Shown in pieces: positions 8,532-16,922 of a stretch of 64,000 nucleotides of DNA. The notes under the pieces are model-generated. The model made no database searches, was not told the DNA's origin, and was given only the letters and a program-made list of their open reading frames with translations. The number at the start of each line of letters is the position of its first letter. Position 1 is the first letter of the stretch. The translations under genes and the position numbers were made by a program. The stretch is from Streptomyces fulvoviolaceus (lineage in GTDB: Bacteria > Actinomycetota > Actinomycetes > Streptomycetales > Streptomycetaceae): NCBI RefSeq assembly GCF_000718165.1, contig NZ_JOEY01000009.1, forward strand, positions 124,001-188,000. Reading direction: 5' to 3'.

Positions 8532-9353
8532 GTGGAAAACCACTCCTTGCCCCGCACAGCGGCCTTCTTTGACCTGGACAAGACGGTCATTGCGAAGTCG
8601 AGCACGCTCACGTTCAGCAAGTCGTTCTACCAGGGCGGGCTGATCAACCGCAGGGCCGCCTTGCGGACCGCATATGCCCAGTTCGTCTTCCTCGTGGGCG
8701 GTATGGACCACGACCAGATGGAGCGCACGCGCGAGTACCTGTCCGCGCTCGTGCGTGGCTGGAACGTCCAGCAGGTCAAGGAGATCGTCGCCGAGACCCT
8801 CCACGACCTGATCGACCCGATCATCTACGACGAGGCCGCCTCTCTCATCGAGGAGCACCACACCGCCGGACGCGACGTCGTCATCGTGTCCACGTCGGGC
8901 GCCGAGGTGGTCGAGCCGATCGGCGAACTGCTCGGCGCGGACCGCGTGGTGGCCACCCGGATGGTCGTGGGCGAGGACGGCTGCTTCACCGGAGAGGTGG
9001 AGTACTACGCGTACGGCCCGACGAAGGCCGAGGCGATCAAGGAGCTGGCCGAGTCGGAGGGATACGGCCTGGAGCGCTGCTACGCATACAGCGACTCGGC
9101 GACCGACCTGCCGATGCTCCAGGCCGTGGGCCATCCCCATGCGGTCAACCCGGACCGCACCCTGCGCCGCGAGGCACTCGCGCGCGGGTGGCCGATTCTC
9201 GATTTCCACCGGCCCGTCCGGCTCAAGCAGCGGCTTCCCGGATTCTCCGTACCGCCCCGCCCGGCGCTCGTCGCGGTTGCCGCGATAGGCGCCGCTGCGG
9301 CCACCGCGGGCCTTGTCTGGTACGCGAGCCGGCGGCGGGCGACGGCCGTGTGA
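8532..9353 (+). CDS. HAD-IB family hydrolase with C-terminal membrane anchor
   Basis: A SerB-like phosphatase of the HAD-IB subfamily, 273 residues. Motif I is FFDLDKTVIAKSS near the N-terminus, motif II is IVSTSGAE, and motif III/IV is KAEAIKELAE then YAYSDSATDLPML. After about residue 245 there is one hydrophobic helix and an RRR stop-transfer, so the enzyme is probably tethered to the membrane. The substrate is unknown; phosphoserine or a phospholipid head group are family guesses. GTG 8532 is preferred over ATG 8520 because a -10 TATGCT overlaps the latter. It is the homologue of Rv3661 and of a Streptomyces protein annotated as morphological differentiation-associated. Confidence 0.88.
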   Translation: MENHSLPRTAAFFDLDKTVIAKSSTLTFSKSFYQGGLINRRAALRTAYAQFVFLVGGMDHDQMERTREYLSALVRGWNVQQVKEIVAETLHDLIDPIIYDEAASLIEEHHTAGRDVVIVSTSGAEVVEPIGELLGADRVVATRMVVGEDGCFTGEVEYYAYGPTKAEAIKELAESEGYGLERCYAYSDSATDLPMLQAVGHPHAVNPDRTLRREALARGWPILDFHRPVRLKQRLPGFSVPPRPALVAVAAIGAAAATAGLVWYASRRRATAV

Positions 9354-9436
9354 CCGTTTGGCCCTGTTTGAGAGTAAAAGTAAAGAACCACGGCCAGGGC
9401 TTCCGCTTACTCCGGACCTGGAGTAGAAAGAAGTTA

Positions 9437-9625
9437 ACGGCCCGCGGGACCAAGGACATCCGAGAGGATCACCTTTAAATCGCATTTGGCCACACGGACC
9501 GAGCATGAACACTGGGCACCCACGCGACGTCGACCCGTCGATTACGGGCCAGCCGCACCAGGGACGGGCGAAGTTTCCGACCTGATGGGCAATATTTCGA
9601 GGACGCTTGGTAACCGGGTGAACAT
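9437..9625 (+). ncRNA. Candidate 6S-like regulatory RNA (scr3559 / Ms1 locus)
   Basis: The gap between the HAD gene and the Fic-like gene is where I recall S. coelicolor 6S-like RNA (scr3559) and, at the syntenic site, mycobacterial Ms1. The sequence supports a long interrupted rod. ACCAAG (9449-9454) pairs with CTTGGT (9606-9611), AAAT (9477-9480) with ATTT (9594-9597), CAT (9483-9485) with ATG (9585-9587), and GG (9488-9489) with CC (9581-9582). An apical CGACG/CGTCG hairpin lies around 9520-9540. The unpaired left arm between the outer stems would form the promoter-mimicking central bubble. A TAGAAA -10 candidate lies at 9424-9429. The ends are estimates, and the strand is inferred from the terminator at 9630-9657. 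Confidence 0.65.
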
Positions 9626-9629
9626 GCCA

Positions 9630-9657
9630 GCGGCGGTACGAATCCTCGTACCGCCGC
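9630..9657. terminator. Strong terminator hairpin
   Basis: GCGGCGGTACGA (9630-9641) and TCGTACCGCCGC (9646-9657) form a perfect 12-bp stem with a four-base ATCC loop, followed by AACCCTTT on the plus strand. It lies 22 bases from the stop of the Fic-like gene, so it could end both the 6S-like RNA and that convergent gene. Confidence 0.75.
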
Positions 9658-9679
9658 AACCCTTTGCCGGGACTTCTCC

Positions 9680-10504
9680 CTACGCCGCCCCGCGCTGCAG
9701 CGCCTCGCACACCGCCGTCGACTCGCGCGCGCCAAGTTCGACCGCGCTGCCGCAGTGCGCGATCCACGCGGCCATGCCCTCCGGGGTGCCGGAGACGTAA
9801 CCGTCGAGCGCCGCCAGGTAGGCCGCCCGTCCCAGCTCGGCGTGGCCGACCTCCGCGGGGCACACGGACTTCGGGTCGAGGCCGCTGCCGACCAGGACGA
9901 TGCGCGCGGCCGCGCGCGCGATCAGACCGTTGTGGGACACGAAGGGCCGTAGCGCGAGGAGTTCGCCGTGTACGACGGCGGCCGTCACCAGGGCGGGGGC
10001 GGAGCCGCCCGCGATGATCAGGTCGGACAGGCCCTCCAGCCGACCGGAGACCTCGGCCGCACTCGGCGGCGGCAGCTCGATCAGCGGCTCGTCGACCACC
10101 TCGCCCGCCTGGCGCGGACGCCCGACCTCGTCCTCGTTGGTCGCCGCGGCCACCAGGTGCAGCCGGGCCAGCACCCTGAGGGGCGACTGCCGCCAGATGG
10201 ACAGCAGTTGACCGGCCTCGGCGGTCAGCCGGAGGGACGCGCCCATGACGCGCGCCTCGTCGTCGCCGCTGAAGTCCGTACGCCGGCGCACCTCTTCGAG
10301 GGCCCAGTCCGCGCCGGACAGCGCCGCGGAGCCGCGCGCGCCGCGCAGCGCCGCCTCGGAAGTGATCTCGTTGCTGCGGCGCCGCATGACCCGGTGCCCA
10401 TAGACCCGGTCCACGGCCTTGCGCATGGACTCCACGGACTCGGCCACACCGGGCAGCGAACCCAGGGCCGCGAGCGGATCGGCGGACGCGCCTGTCGTAC
10501 TCAT
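9680..10504 (-). CDS. Degenerate Fic-domain protein (Rv3662c-type conserved hypothetical)
   Basis: A protein of 274 residues, mostly helical. The region LRPFVSHNGLIARAAARI aligns with the Fic core H-P-F-x-x-G-N-G-R-x-x-R, but the catalytic His is Arg, the Gly before Asn is His and the Gly-Arg pair is Leu-Ile. AMPylation activity is therefore unlikely, and a binding or scaffold role is more plausible. I chose ATG 10504 because a perfect inverted repeat straddles it and TAGTGT lies at -10 spacing for a leaderless mRNA. Older annotation often calls this family an oxidoreductase, which the sequence does not support. It sits next to the 6S-like RNA locus and is divergent from a MinD-like ATPase gene. 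Confidence 0.75.
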   Translation of the reverse strand: MSTTGASADPLAALGSLPGVAESVESMRKAVDRVYGHRVMRRRSNEITSEAALRGARGSAALSGADWALEEVRRRTDFSGDDEARVMGASLRLTAEAGQLLSIWRQSPLRVLARLHLVAAATNEDEVGRPRQAGEVVDEPLIELPPPSAAEVSGRLEGLSDLIIAGGSAPALVTAAVVHGELLALRPFVSHNGLIARAAARIVLVGSGLDPKSVCPAEVGHAELGRAAYLAALDGYVSGTPEGMAAWIAHCGSAVELGARESTAVCEALQRGAA

Positions 10505-10513
10505 AAGTACGAC
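10494..10513. promoter_or_regulatory. Perfect 8-bp inverted repeat over the Fic-like start codon
   Basis: GTCGTACT (10494-10501) and AGTACGAC (10506-10513) are separated by CATA, which contains the start codon (minus-strand ATG at 10504). It may be an operator or an initiation-blocking hairpin. A -10-like TAGTGT just upstream suggests a leaderless transcript that would begin inside the repeat. Confidence 0.5.
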
Positions 10514-10605
10514 ACTACGCAACCAGGGCTCACACCCCACGAAGGAGTGGTCTTCTTCACGCACGCCTGCCACGTACAGCTATCACCCCACTACCCTTTG
10601 TGAAC

Positions 10606-11586
10606 ATGAAAATTGCTTTCGTCGGGAAGGGCGGCAGCGGCAAGACCACCCTGTCCTCCCTGTTCATCCGCCATCTCGCCACGACCGGCGCGCCGGTCGT
10701 CGCCGTCGACGCGGACATCAACCAGCACCTGGGGCCGGCACTCGGCCTGGACGAGGCGGAGGCGGCCGCGCTGCCGGCGATGGGCGAGCGGCTGCCGTTG
10801 ATCAAGGAGTACCTGCGCGGCGCCAACCCGCGCATCGCCTCCGCCGAGACGATGATCAAGACCACACCGCCCGGCGAGGGCTCCCGGCTGCTGCGGGTGC
10901 GCGAGGACAATCCGGTCTACGACGCCTGCGCCCGGCCGGTGGAACTCGACGGTGGCGCCGTCCGTTTGATGGTCACGGGCCCCTTCACGGACGCCGACCT
11001 GGGGGTCGCCTGCTACCACTCCAAGACGGGAGCGGTGGAGCTGTGCCTGAACCACCTGGTGGACGGGCAGGGCGAGTACGTCGTGGTGGACATGACGGCG
11101 GGCTCGGACTCCTTCGCCTCCGGCATGTTCACCCGCTTCGACATCACGTTTCTCGTCGCCGAGCCGACCCGGAAGGGAGTCTCCGTCTATCGCCAGTACA
11201 AGGAGTACGCCCGCGACTTCGGCGTCGTACTGAAGGTCGTCGGCAACAAGGTGCAGGGCCAGGACGACCTCGACTTCCTCCGCGCCGAGGTCGGGGACGA
11301 CCTGCTCGTGACGGTCGGGCACTCCGACTGGGTGCGTGCCCTGGAGAAGGGCCGGCCGCCCCGGTTCGAGCTCCTGGAGGACACCAACCGCCGCGCCCTG
11401 CGCCTGCTGCAGACGGCCGTGGACGCGACGTACGACCTGCGTGACCGGGAGCGCTACACGCACCAGATGGTCCACTTCCACCTGAAGAACGCCCGGTCCT
11501 GGGGCAACGAACGCACAGGGGCCGACCTGGCGGCGCAGGTCGACCCCTCCTTCGTGCTCGGCGAGAGTGTCGTGGCGACGGCCTGA
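10606..11586 (+). CDS. MinD/CooC-like P-loop ATPase
   Basis: A deviant-Walker-A ATPase of 326 residues that starts MKIAFVGKGGSGKTTLSSLF, followed by AVDADINQHLGPALGLDE as switch I and VVVDMTAGSDSFASGMF as switch II. The sequence most resembles CooC/nickel-insertion and MinD-type ATPases, with an extended C-terminal half containing KVVGNKVQGQDDLDFL. The partner protein is unknown. TACCCT at 10592-10597 may be a -10 element for a leaderless mRNA starting at ATG 10606; the in-frame GTG 10600 is the other possible start. It is convergent with the deacetylase-like gene with only 27 bases between them. Confidence 0.85.
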   Translation: MKIAFVGKGGSGKTTLSSLFIRHLATTGAPVVAVDADINQHLGPALGLDEAEAAALPAMGERLPLIKEYLRGANPRIASAETMIKTTPPGEGSRLLRVREDNPVYDACARPVELDGGAVRLMVTGPFTDADLGVACYHSKTGAVELCLNHLVDGQGEYVVVDMTAGSDSFASGMFTRFDITFLVAEPTRKGVSVYRQYKEYARDFGVVLKVVGNKVQGQDDLDFLRAEVGDDLLVTVGHSDWVRALEKGRPPRFELLEDTNRRALRLLQTAVDATYDLRDRERYTHQMVHFHLKNARSWGNERTGADLAAQVDPSFVLGESVVATA

Positions 11587-11613
11587 CGGCCGGCGCCGAC
11601 TGCCGTACGGCTC

Positions 11614-12888
11614 CTACCGCTTGGCCGCCGGCGCCCCGGGCACGCCCTTCGGGGCCGGGGCGGGGCGGCCCGAGAGGAAGGACGTCCAGCCCTGCTTCGG
11701 GGACTCGCCGACGTTCAGGTGGCCCAGCTTGGCCACGGTCTTCGGGTCCTGGGCGTCCAGCCAGTCGGCGAGCTGCCTGAAGGAGACGCAGCGCACGTCC
11801 GGCTTGTTGCACACCCGCTCGATGGTCTCCTCGACGGCGCGCATGTAGGTGCCGCCGTTCCAGGACTCGAAGTGGTTGCCGATGATCAGGGGCGCGCGGT
11901 TGCCGTCGTAGGCCCGGTGGAAGCCCTTGAGCAGTCCGTCACGCATCTGGTCGCCCCAGAACTCGTACTTGCCGGGGTCGCCCTGGGTCGTGGTGCCGGA
12001 CTGGTTGACCATGAAGTTGTAGTCCATGGTGAGCTGCTCGTAGCGGTGCCCGGGGAAGGGCACGAGCTGCATCGACAGGTCCCACAGGCCTCCCTTCTTC
12101 TTCGGCCAGACCTGGTTGTTGACGCCGCTGGTGTCGTAGCGAAAGCCCAGTTCGCGGGCGGCCTTCATGAAGTTCTTCTGGCCCTCGAGGCAGGGTGTCC
12201 GAGCTCCGACGAGCTCCTTGTCGTAGTCGAAGGGCAGGGGTGCGGCCTTCGACATGCCCGTGTTGGTCTTCCATGACTTCACGAACTTCTTCGCCTGGCC
12301 GATCTCGTCCTTCCAGTCCGCCACCGACCACTGGCCGACCCCGCCCGCGCTGCCGCAGAAGTGGCCGTTGAAGTGGGTGCCGATCTCGTTGCCCTCCAGC
12401 CACGCCAGGCGCAGCTGTTTCACGGTGTCGGCGATGCCCTGCTCGTCGTTGAAGCCGATGTCGGAGCGGCCCGGGGAGTGCTGCGGCGGCTTGTACTCGT
12501 CGCGCTTGTCCTCCGGCAGCATGTACACGCCGCTCAGGAAGTACGTCATGGTCGCGTTGTTCGCCTTGGCGACCTTGCGGAAGTGGGAGAACAGCCGCTG
12601 GCCGTCCTCACCCGCGCCGTCCCAGGAGAACACCACGAACTGCGGGGGCTTCTGGCCGGGCTTGAGACGTTCGGCCCTGGGCAGGTGCGGCTGGGCTCCG
12701 GTGTACGAGGTGGAGCCGTCGCCGATCAGGCGGACCACGCTCTTGGGCGGCGCCTGGGCCGGCTTCGCCTTCTGCGGGCCGGGCACGCCCGCCTTGGAAC
12801 CGTCGGTGCCGATCGAGCAACCGGCGAGGGACGCGGCACAGGCCGCGGCGACCACGGCGCACACGGTGATCCTCTGGGTGGCGGCCAT
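11614..12888 (-). CDS. Secreted lipoprotein with NodB-like polysaccharide deacetylase fold
   Basis: A protein of 424 residues with a lipoprotein signal peptide: a basic start, a hydrophobic stretch and lipobox LAGC with Cys24. The mature domain has FSWDGAGED in place of the usual T-F-D-D-G motif, GNEIGTHFNGHF (the H-x3-H metal pair) and GARTPCLEG (the R-x-P motif). This is consistent with a divergent carbohydrate esterase 4 fold anchored outside the membrane. The active-site Asp context is altered, so activity on cell-wall glycans is inferred only. The start at ATG 12888 follows a GGTGGGCGGAAC ribosome region. An upstream in-frame start at 12987 would spoil the signal peptide. Confidence 0.82.
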   Translation of the reverse strand: MAATQRITVCAVVAAACAASLAGCSIGTDGSKAGVPGPQKAKPAQAPPKSVVRLIGDGSTSYTGAQPHLPRAERLKPGQKPPQFVVFSWDGAGEDGQRLFSHFRKVAKANNATMTYFLSGVYMLPEDKRDEYKPPQHSPGRSDIGFNDEQGIADTVKQLRLAWLEGNEIGTHFNGHFCGSAGGVGQWSVADWKDEIGQAKKFVKSWKTNTGMSKAAPLPFDYDKELVGARTPCLEGQKNFMKAARELGFRYDTSGVNNQVWPKKKGGLWDLSMQLVPFPGHRYEQLTMDYNFMVNQSGTTTQGDPGKYEFWGDQMRDGLLKGFHRAYDGNRAPLIIGNHFESWNGGTYMRAVEETIERVCNKPDVRCVSFRQLADWLDAQDPKTVAKLGHLNVGESPKQGWTSFLSGRPAPAPKGVPGAPAAKR

Positions 12889-13158
12889 GTTCCGCCCACC
12901 TTCTTCCTTACTCGGGCCAACGAGAGCGCCGTCAAGTTCGCACGGGACCGAGAAGGAATTAGTACGACAAGCCGATGAAATATCCACTTCACTCGGCAGA
13001 GTGACTTATTAACCCATTTGCCAGAAAAGTCTATGCCTGGCCTTTACTCTGCATTACGATCCGTTTACCGAGCGTTGATTCATCCCGCCGCTGCACGCCG
13101 TGACCCACGGCCGCGACCCTGTTCCGCGACCGCGCTGCCCCGGAGGAGACGGGAAAAC

Positions 13159-15525
13159 ATGTCAGCCTGCGTCCCCACCCGCGCCACCGACTCGAACTCG
13201 ACTCAAAAGCGCATCCACCAGCCCCACAGCCCACCGCCGACCCCGCCCCGCCGCTTCCGGATCGCGGGCGCCGACGTGTCCGCCTCGATCGCGGTCTTCC
13301 TGATCGCCCTCCCCCTGTCCCTCGGCATCGCCCTCGCCACCGGCGCGCCCCTCCAGGCCGGCCTCGTCGCCGCCGCCGTCGGAGGCCTCGTCGCCGGCTG
13401 GCTCGGCGGCTCCCCGCTCCAGGTCAGCGGCCCCGCCGCCGGACTCACGGTCGTCACCGCCGACCTCATCCACCGCTACGGATGGCGTACGACCTGCGCC
13501 ATCACCGTCCTGGCCGGCCTCGCCCAACTCGGCCTCGGCTGCCTGCGGGTGGCCCGCACCGCGCTCGCCGTCAGCCCCGCGATCGTGCACGGCATGCTCG
13601 CCGGCATCGGCGTCACCATCGCCGTCGCCCAGCTGCACATCGTCCTCGGCGGCACCCCGCAGAGCTCCGTCCTCGCCAACCTCCGTGCGCTGCCCGCCCA
13701 GTTGGCGGGTCTGCAGCTGGCCGCCGTGTCGGTGAGCGTGCTGACGCTGGCCCTGCTTCTGCTGTGGCCGCGCATCCCCGGCCGGGTCGGCCGTCTGCTG
13801 CGCAGGGTCCCGGCCGCGCTCGTCGCCGTCGCCGGGGCCACCGCCGTCGCCTCGCTCGCCGGGCTGGTCCTGCCCAAGGTCGACCTGCCGTCCTGGAGCA
13901 GCCACGCCCTGGCCGGACTGCCCGAGGGCCCGGTGCTCGGGCTGGTCGCCGCCGTGCTCACCACCACGCTGGTGTGCAGCGTGCAGTCGCTGCTCGGCGC
14001 GGTCGCCGTGGACAAGATGGTGGCCGGCCGTTCGAGCCTGTCCGCCCGCGTCGGACGCTCCCGCCTGGACCGCGAACTGCTCGGGCAGGGCGCCGCCAAC
14101 ATCGTCTCCGGCACGCTCGGCGGACTGCCCGTCGCCGGTGTCGCCGTGCGGAGTTCGGCGAATGTCCAGGCCGGTGCCGTCAGCCGGAACTCCACGATGC
14201 TGCACGGCGTTCTCGTAGTAGTCGCCGCGCTGCTGATGGTCCCGGTCCTGGAGCTCATCCCGCTCGCCTCGCTCGCCGCCCTGGTGATGGCCGTCGGCAT
14301 CCAGATGGTGTCCCTGCACCACATCCGCACGGTGACCCGCCACCGAGAAGTGCTGGTGTACGCCGTCACCACACTCGGCGTGGTGTTCCTCGGCGTCCTG
14401 GAGGGCGTGACGCTGGGGATCGCCGTGGCCGTCGCCGTCTCCCTGCACCGCCTCACCCGCACCCGCATCACGCACGACGAGCAGGAAGGAGTCCATTACG
14501 TACACGTACGAGGCCAGTTGACGTTCCTCGCGGTGCCACGGCTCAGCCGGACCCTGCATCTCGTCCCCCAAGGGGCCGACGCCGTCGTCGAGTTGGACGG
14601 GTCGTTCATGGACCACGCGGCGTACGAGTCACTGCAGGACTGGCAGAACGCGCACACCGCGCAGGGCGGCTCCGTCGAGGTGACCGGCCGCCGACCGGGC
14701 ACCCGCATCGCCGAGCCGTCCGATTCCGCCAACTGCCGCTGCCGTCCCTGGACGCCGTGGCGCAACCACCAGTGCGAGCGCCCGCAGTCCGCGCCGCCGG
14801 CCGGGCATCCCGGCGCGACCGGCTCGACCGGCAGACCCAGCGGTTCGCGGGGGCCGAGCGGACATGAACTGGCGCGTGGCATCAGCGCGTTCCAGCGCAA
14901 CACCGCACCGCTCGTGCGGGGTGAGCTGGCCCGGCTGGCGCGTGAGGGCCAGCGGCCGTCCCAGCTCTTCCTCACCTGCGCCGACTCGCGGCTGGTCACC
15001 TCGATGATCACCTCCAGTGGTCCGGGCGATCTGTTCGTGGTGCGCAACGTGGGCAACCTCGTCCCGCTCCCCGGCCAGGAGAGCGGGGACGACTCGGTGG
15101 CGGCCGCGATCGAGTACGCGGTGGACGTGCTGAAGGTGCGCTCCATCACGGTGTGCGGGCACTCCGGGTGCGGAGCCATGCAGGCGCTGCTCAACTCCGA
15201 GCCAGGGGGCGCCCAGACGCCGCTCAAGCGATGGCTGCGGCACGGGCTGCCCAGCCTGGATCGCATGGCCGACGACAGCCGGCCCTGGGCCCGGCTCGCC
15301 GGACGGGCGCCCGCCGACGCGGTCGAGCAGCTGTGCCTGACCAACGTCGTCCAGCAGTTGGAGCACCTGAGCGCCCACGAGTCGGTCGCCCGGGCCCTGC
15401 GGGAAGGTGCGCTGGAGCTGCACGGGATGTACTTCCACGTGGGCGAGGCGCAGGCGTATCTGCTGGCGGAGGCCGATAAGGGTGAGGTCTTCGACCACGT
15501 GGAGGCGGCGGACCTGTCCGTGTGA
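13159..15525 (+). CDS. SulP anion permease fused to beta-carbonic anhydrase
   Basis: A fusion protein of 788 residues. Residues 38-420 form a SulP/SLC26 membrane domain of 10-12 helices (IAVFLIALPLSLGIALATGA, QVSGPAAGLTVVTADL). Residues about 440-515 form a STAS-like domain (VHVRGQLTFLAVPRLSRTL). After a Cys/Pro-rich linker, residues 575-780 form a beta-class carbonic anhydrase with TCADSR and CGHSGCG; the predicted zinc ligands are Cys607, His668 and Cys671. The arrangement suggests bicarbonate uptake coupled to CO2 hydration, which is inference. ATG 13159 has GGAGGAGACGG about seven bases upstream. It ends at a bidirectional terminator facing the ECF sigma operon. Confidence 0.93.
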   Translation: MSACVPTRATDSNSTQKRIHQPHSPPPTPPRRFRIAGADVSASIAVFLIALPLSLGIALATGAPLQAGLVAAAVGGLVAGWLGGSPLQVSGPAAGLTVVTADLIHRYGWRTTCAITVLAGLAQLGLGCLRVARTALAVSPAIVHGMLAGIGVTIAVAQLHIVLGGTPQSSVLANLRALPAQLAGLQLAAVSVSVLTLALLLLWPRIPGRVGRLLRRVPAALVAVAGATAVASLAGLVLPKVDLPSWSSHALAGLPEGPVLGLVAAVLTTTLVCSVQSLLGAVAVDKMVAGRSSLSARVGRSRLDRELLGQGAANIVSGTLGGLPVAGVAVRSSANVQAGAVSRNSTMLHGVLVVVAALLMVPVLELIPLASLAALVMAVGIQMVSLHHIRTVTRHREVLVYAVTTLGVVFLGVLEGVTLGIAVAVAVSLHRLTRTRITHDEQEGVHYVHVRGQLTFLAVPRLSRTLHLVPQGADAVVELDGSFMDHAAYESLQDWQNAHTAQGGSVEVTGRRPGTRIAEPSDSANCRCRPWTPWRNHQCERPQSAPPAGHPGATGSTGRPSGSRGPSGHELARGISAFQRNTAPLVRGELARLAREGQRPSQLFLTCADSRLVTSMITSSGPGDLFVVRNVGNLVPLPGQESGDDSVAAAIEYAVDVLKVRSITVCGHSGCGAMQALLNSEPGGAQTPLKRWLRHGLPSLDRMADDSRPWARLAGRAPADAVEQLCLTNVVQQLEHLSAHESVARALREGALELHGMYFHVGEAQAYLLAEADKGEVFDHVEAADLSV

Positions 15526-15533
15526 CCCCGGTG

Positions 15534-15570
15534 CGGGTGCGCGGCCCCGGCAGGTGGGGCCGCGCACCCG
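15534..15570. terminator. Bidirectional terminator
   Basis: A perfect 15-bp stem (15534-15548 with 15556-15570) has a seven-base loop and core GGGTGCGCGGCCCC. It lies between the convergent SulP-carbonic anhydrase gene and the membrane protein gene of the sigma operon, directly after the former's stop. Confidence 0.85.
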
Positions 15571-15573
15571 AGG

Positions 15574-16161
15574 TCATCGCACGGTGGCCGAGGGAGCAGC
15601 CGTCAACTCCACAGAGGGCACATTCCTCTCCGTCAACACGCAGGGCTCGACCTTGCCCTTGATCGCGTAGAAGTTCAGGACCCACGCGTGACCGCCGGAG
15701 TCCTTCCGGTTCTCGAAGGCCACGGAGTCGCCGCGCTGGAGCGTGACCTTCCAGATGTCCCCCTGGCGGACGGGCTCGCCCTCCGAGAGGCTCTCGCCGC
15801 GGGGCTGTTGGCACACGTGGTCGCCGTCGTGGTTCTCGATGTCCACGTTGATCCCGCTCGAGCGGAGCCGCTCGGCGAGTGCGCGCTGGTCGTCGAGGTC
15901 GGGGTTCAGGTCCTTGAGGGTGAGCGTGACGGTGCCGTCGCTGTGCCGCTCCACCGCGTACGCCGGTGAGTCGGCCGGTGAGCCCGGCACGAGCACCACC
16001 GCGAGCCCGGCCACCGCGCAGGCCGCGGCGGCCAGGGCGAGACGGCGGCCGGTGAGCAGGCGGCGCCCGGCAGGAGGTGCCGGGACCGTGGCCTCCCGTC
16101 GCTCGATCTCGCCCTGCAGCTCGGCCAGCAGTCGGTCCTCGAACGTCGTCTTCGCGGTCAT
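15574..16161 (-). CDS. Single-span membrane protein cotranscribed with ECF sigma factor
   Basis: A protein of 195 residues. It has a cytoplasmic N-terminus of about 35 residues (TTFEDRLLAELQGEIERREA), one membrane helix (about 37-58) and an external domain with YAVERHSDGTVTLTLKDLNP and two cysteines (one after DGDHV, one in VEPCVL). ATG 16161 overlaps the sigma factor stop (ATGA). Position and topology suggest an anti-sigma or sensing partner. It lacks an obvious zinc-binding HxxxCxxC anti-sigma motif, so the role is unproven. Confidence 0.8.
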   Translation of the reverse strand: MTAKTTFEDRLLAELQGEIERREATVPAPPAGRRLLTGRRLALAAAACAVAGLAVVLVPGSPADSPAYAVERHSDGTVTLTLKDLNPDLDDQRALAERLRSSGINVDIENHDGDHVCQQPRGESLSEGEPVRQGDIWKVTLQRGDSVAFENRKDSGGHAWVLNFYAIKGKVEPCVLTERNVPSVELTAAPSATVR

Positions 16162-16763
16162 GCCTCTCCCCCGGTTCCTTCGGTGACGTATGGCAGGGAT
16201 GTGCTGTGCCGGCTCTCGGCGGCCGGATCCGCCTGCTCGCGCAGGGACTTGCGGGCCCTGTGCAGTCGTACGCGGGCCGCGACCTGGCTGGTGCCCAGCG
16301 CGGCCGCCGCCTCGGCGACCGTGAGCTGGTCGACCGCGATCAGTTCCAGGACGGCTCGCTCCCCCGCGGGGAGCCGTTCCAGGGCGGCGAGGGCACGGCG
16401 GCCCGGGCTCTCGGCGTCGAGCTTGTCCTCGAGGCGGGCGATGTCGTCGGGCTCCAGCAGCCGGCGCCCCGAGATGCGCCGGTCGCGCGTCGCCTCGCGG
16501 GCCACGCGCCGGTGCTCGGAGGAGACGACATTGCGGGCGATGCCGTAGAGCCAGGCCGTCTCGCTGCCCCGGCCGGGGCGGTAGGTGTGGGCCGAGTCCA
16601 GGACCGCGAGGAAGATCTCGGCGGTCAGGTCGGCGACGGTGTGCGGGTCCGCGACACGCCGGGCCACGAAAGACGTCATCGCGTCCACATGGCGCCGGTA
16701 GAACTCCTCGAAGAGCTGTGGGTCGCGTGCCGCCGCAGCCGGCCCGCCCCGTATCCCTTCCAC
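16158..16763 (-). CDS. ECF-family RNA polymerase sigma factor
   Basis: A protein of 201 residues with sigma region 2 (FEEFYRRHVDAMTSFVARRV, then DLTAEIFLAVLDSAHTY and TAWLYGIARNVVSSEHRR) and sigma region 4 (LPAGERAVLELIAVDQLTVAEAAAALGTSQVAARVRLHRARKSL, which ends in a helix-turn-helix). It directs RNA polymerase to an unknown stress regulon. The downstream overlapping membrane protein probably controls it. Autoregulation from the 16764-16900 region is possible, but I cannot define the promoter. Confidence 0.92.
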   Translation of the reverse strand: MEGIRGGPAAAARDPQLFEEFYRRHVDAMTSFVARRVADPHTVADLTAEIFLAVLDSAHTYRPGRGSETAWLYGIARNVVSSEHRRVAREATRDRRISGRRLLEPDDIARLEDKLDAESPGRRALAALERLPAGERAVLELIAVDQLTVAEAAAALGTSQVAARVRLHRARKSLREQADPAAESRHSTSLPYVTEGTGGEA

Positions 16764-16922
16764 CAGGTCTCCCCTCTCGTCGGTGGTGCTTCACCCGTAC
16801 TTGGGCCGGAGTGTGAAAGGCGTTACAGGGGCTGAACTCTGCCTGGTCGGCGTACGTGGGTACGGATGACCCCGGCCGCCGAAAGAGTCGTGGAAGCAGA
16901 CCGTAGAAGCAGACGGACACAC

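Noticed and set aside
9505-9585. 26-codon ATG frame in the HAD / Fic-like gap
   Set aside because: It has no ribosome site or homology, and the region is better explained as a structured RNA.
13162-14616. Long open frame (484 codons) antisense to the SulP-carbonic anhydrase gene
   Set aside because: Product is low-complexity Gly/Asp/Glu/Arg sequence typical of antisense frames in high-GC DNA; the sense strand has a clear domain structure.
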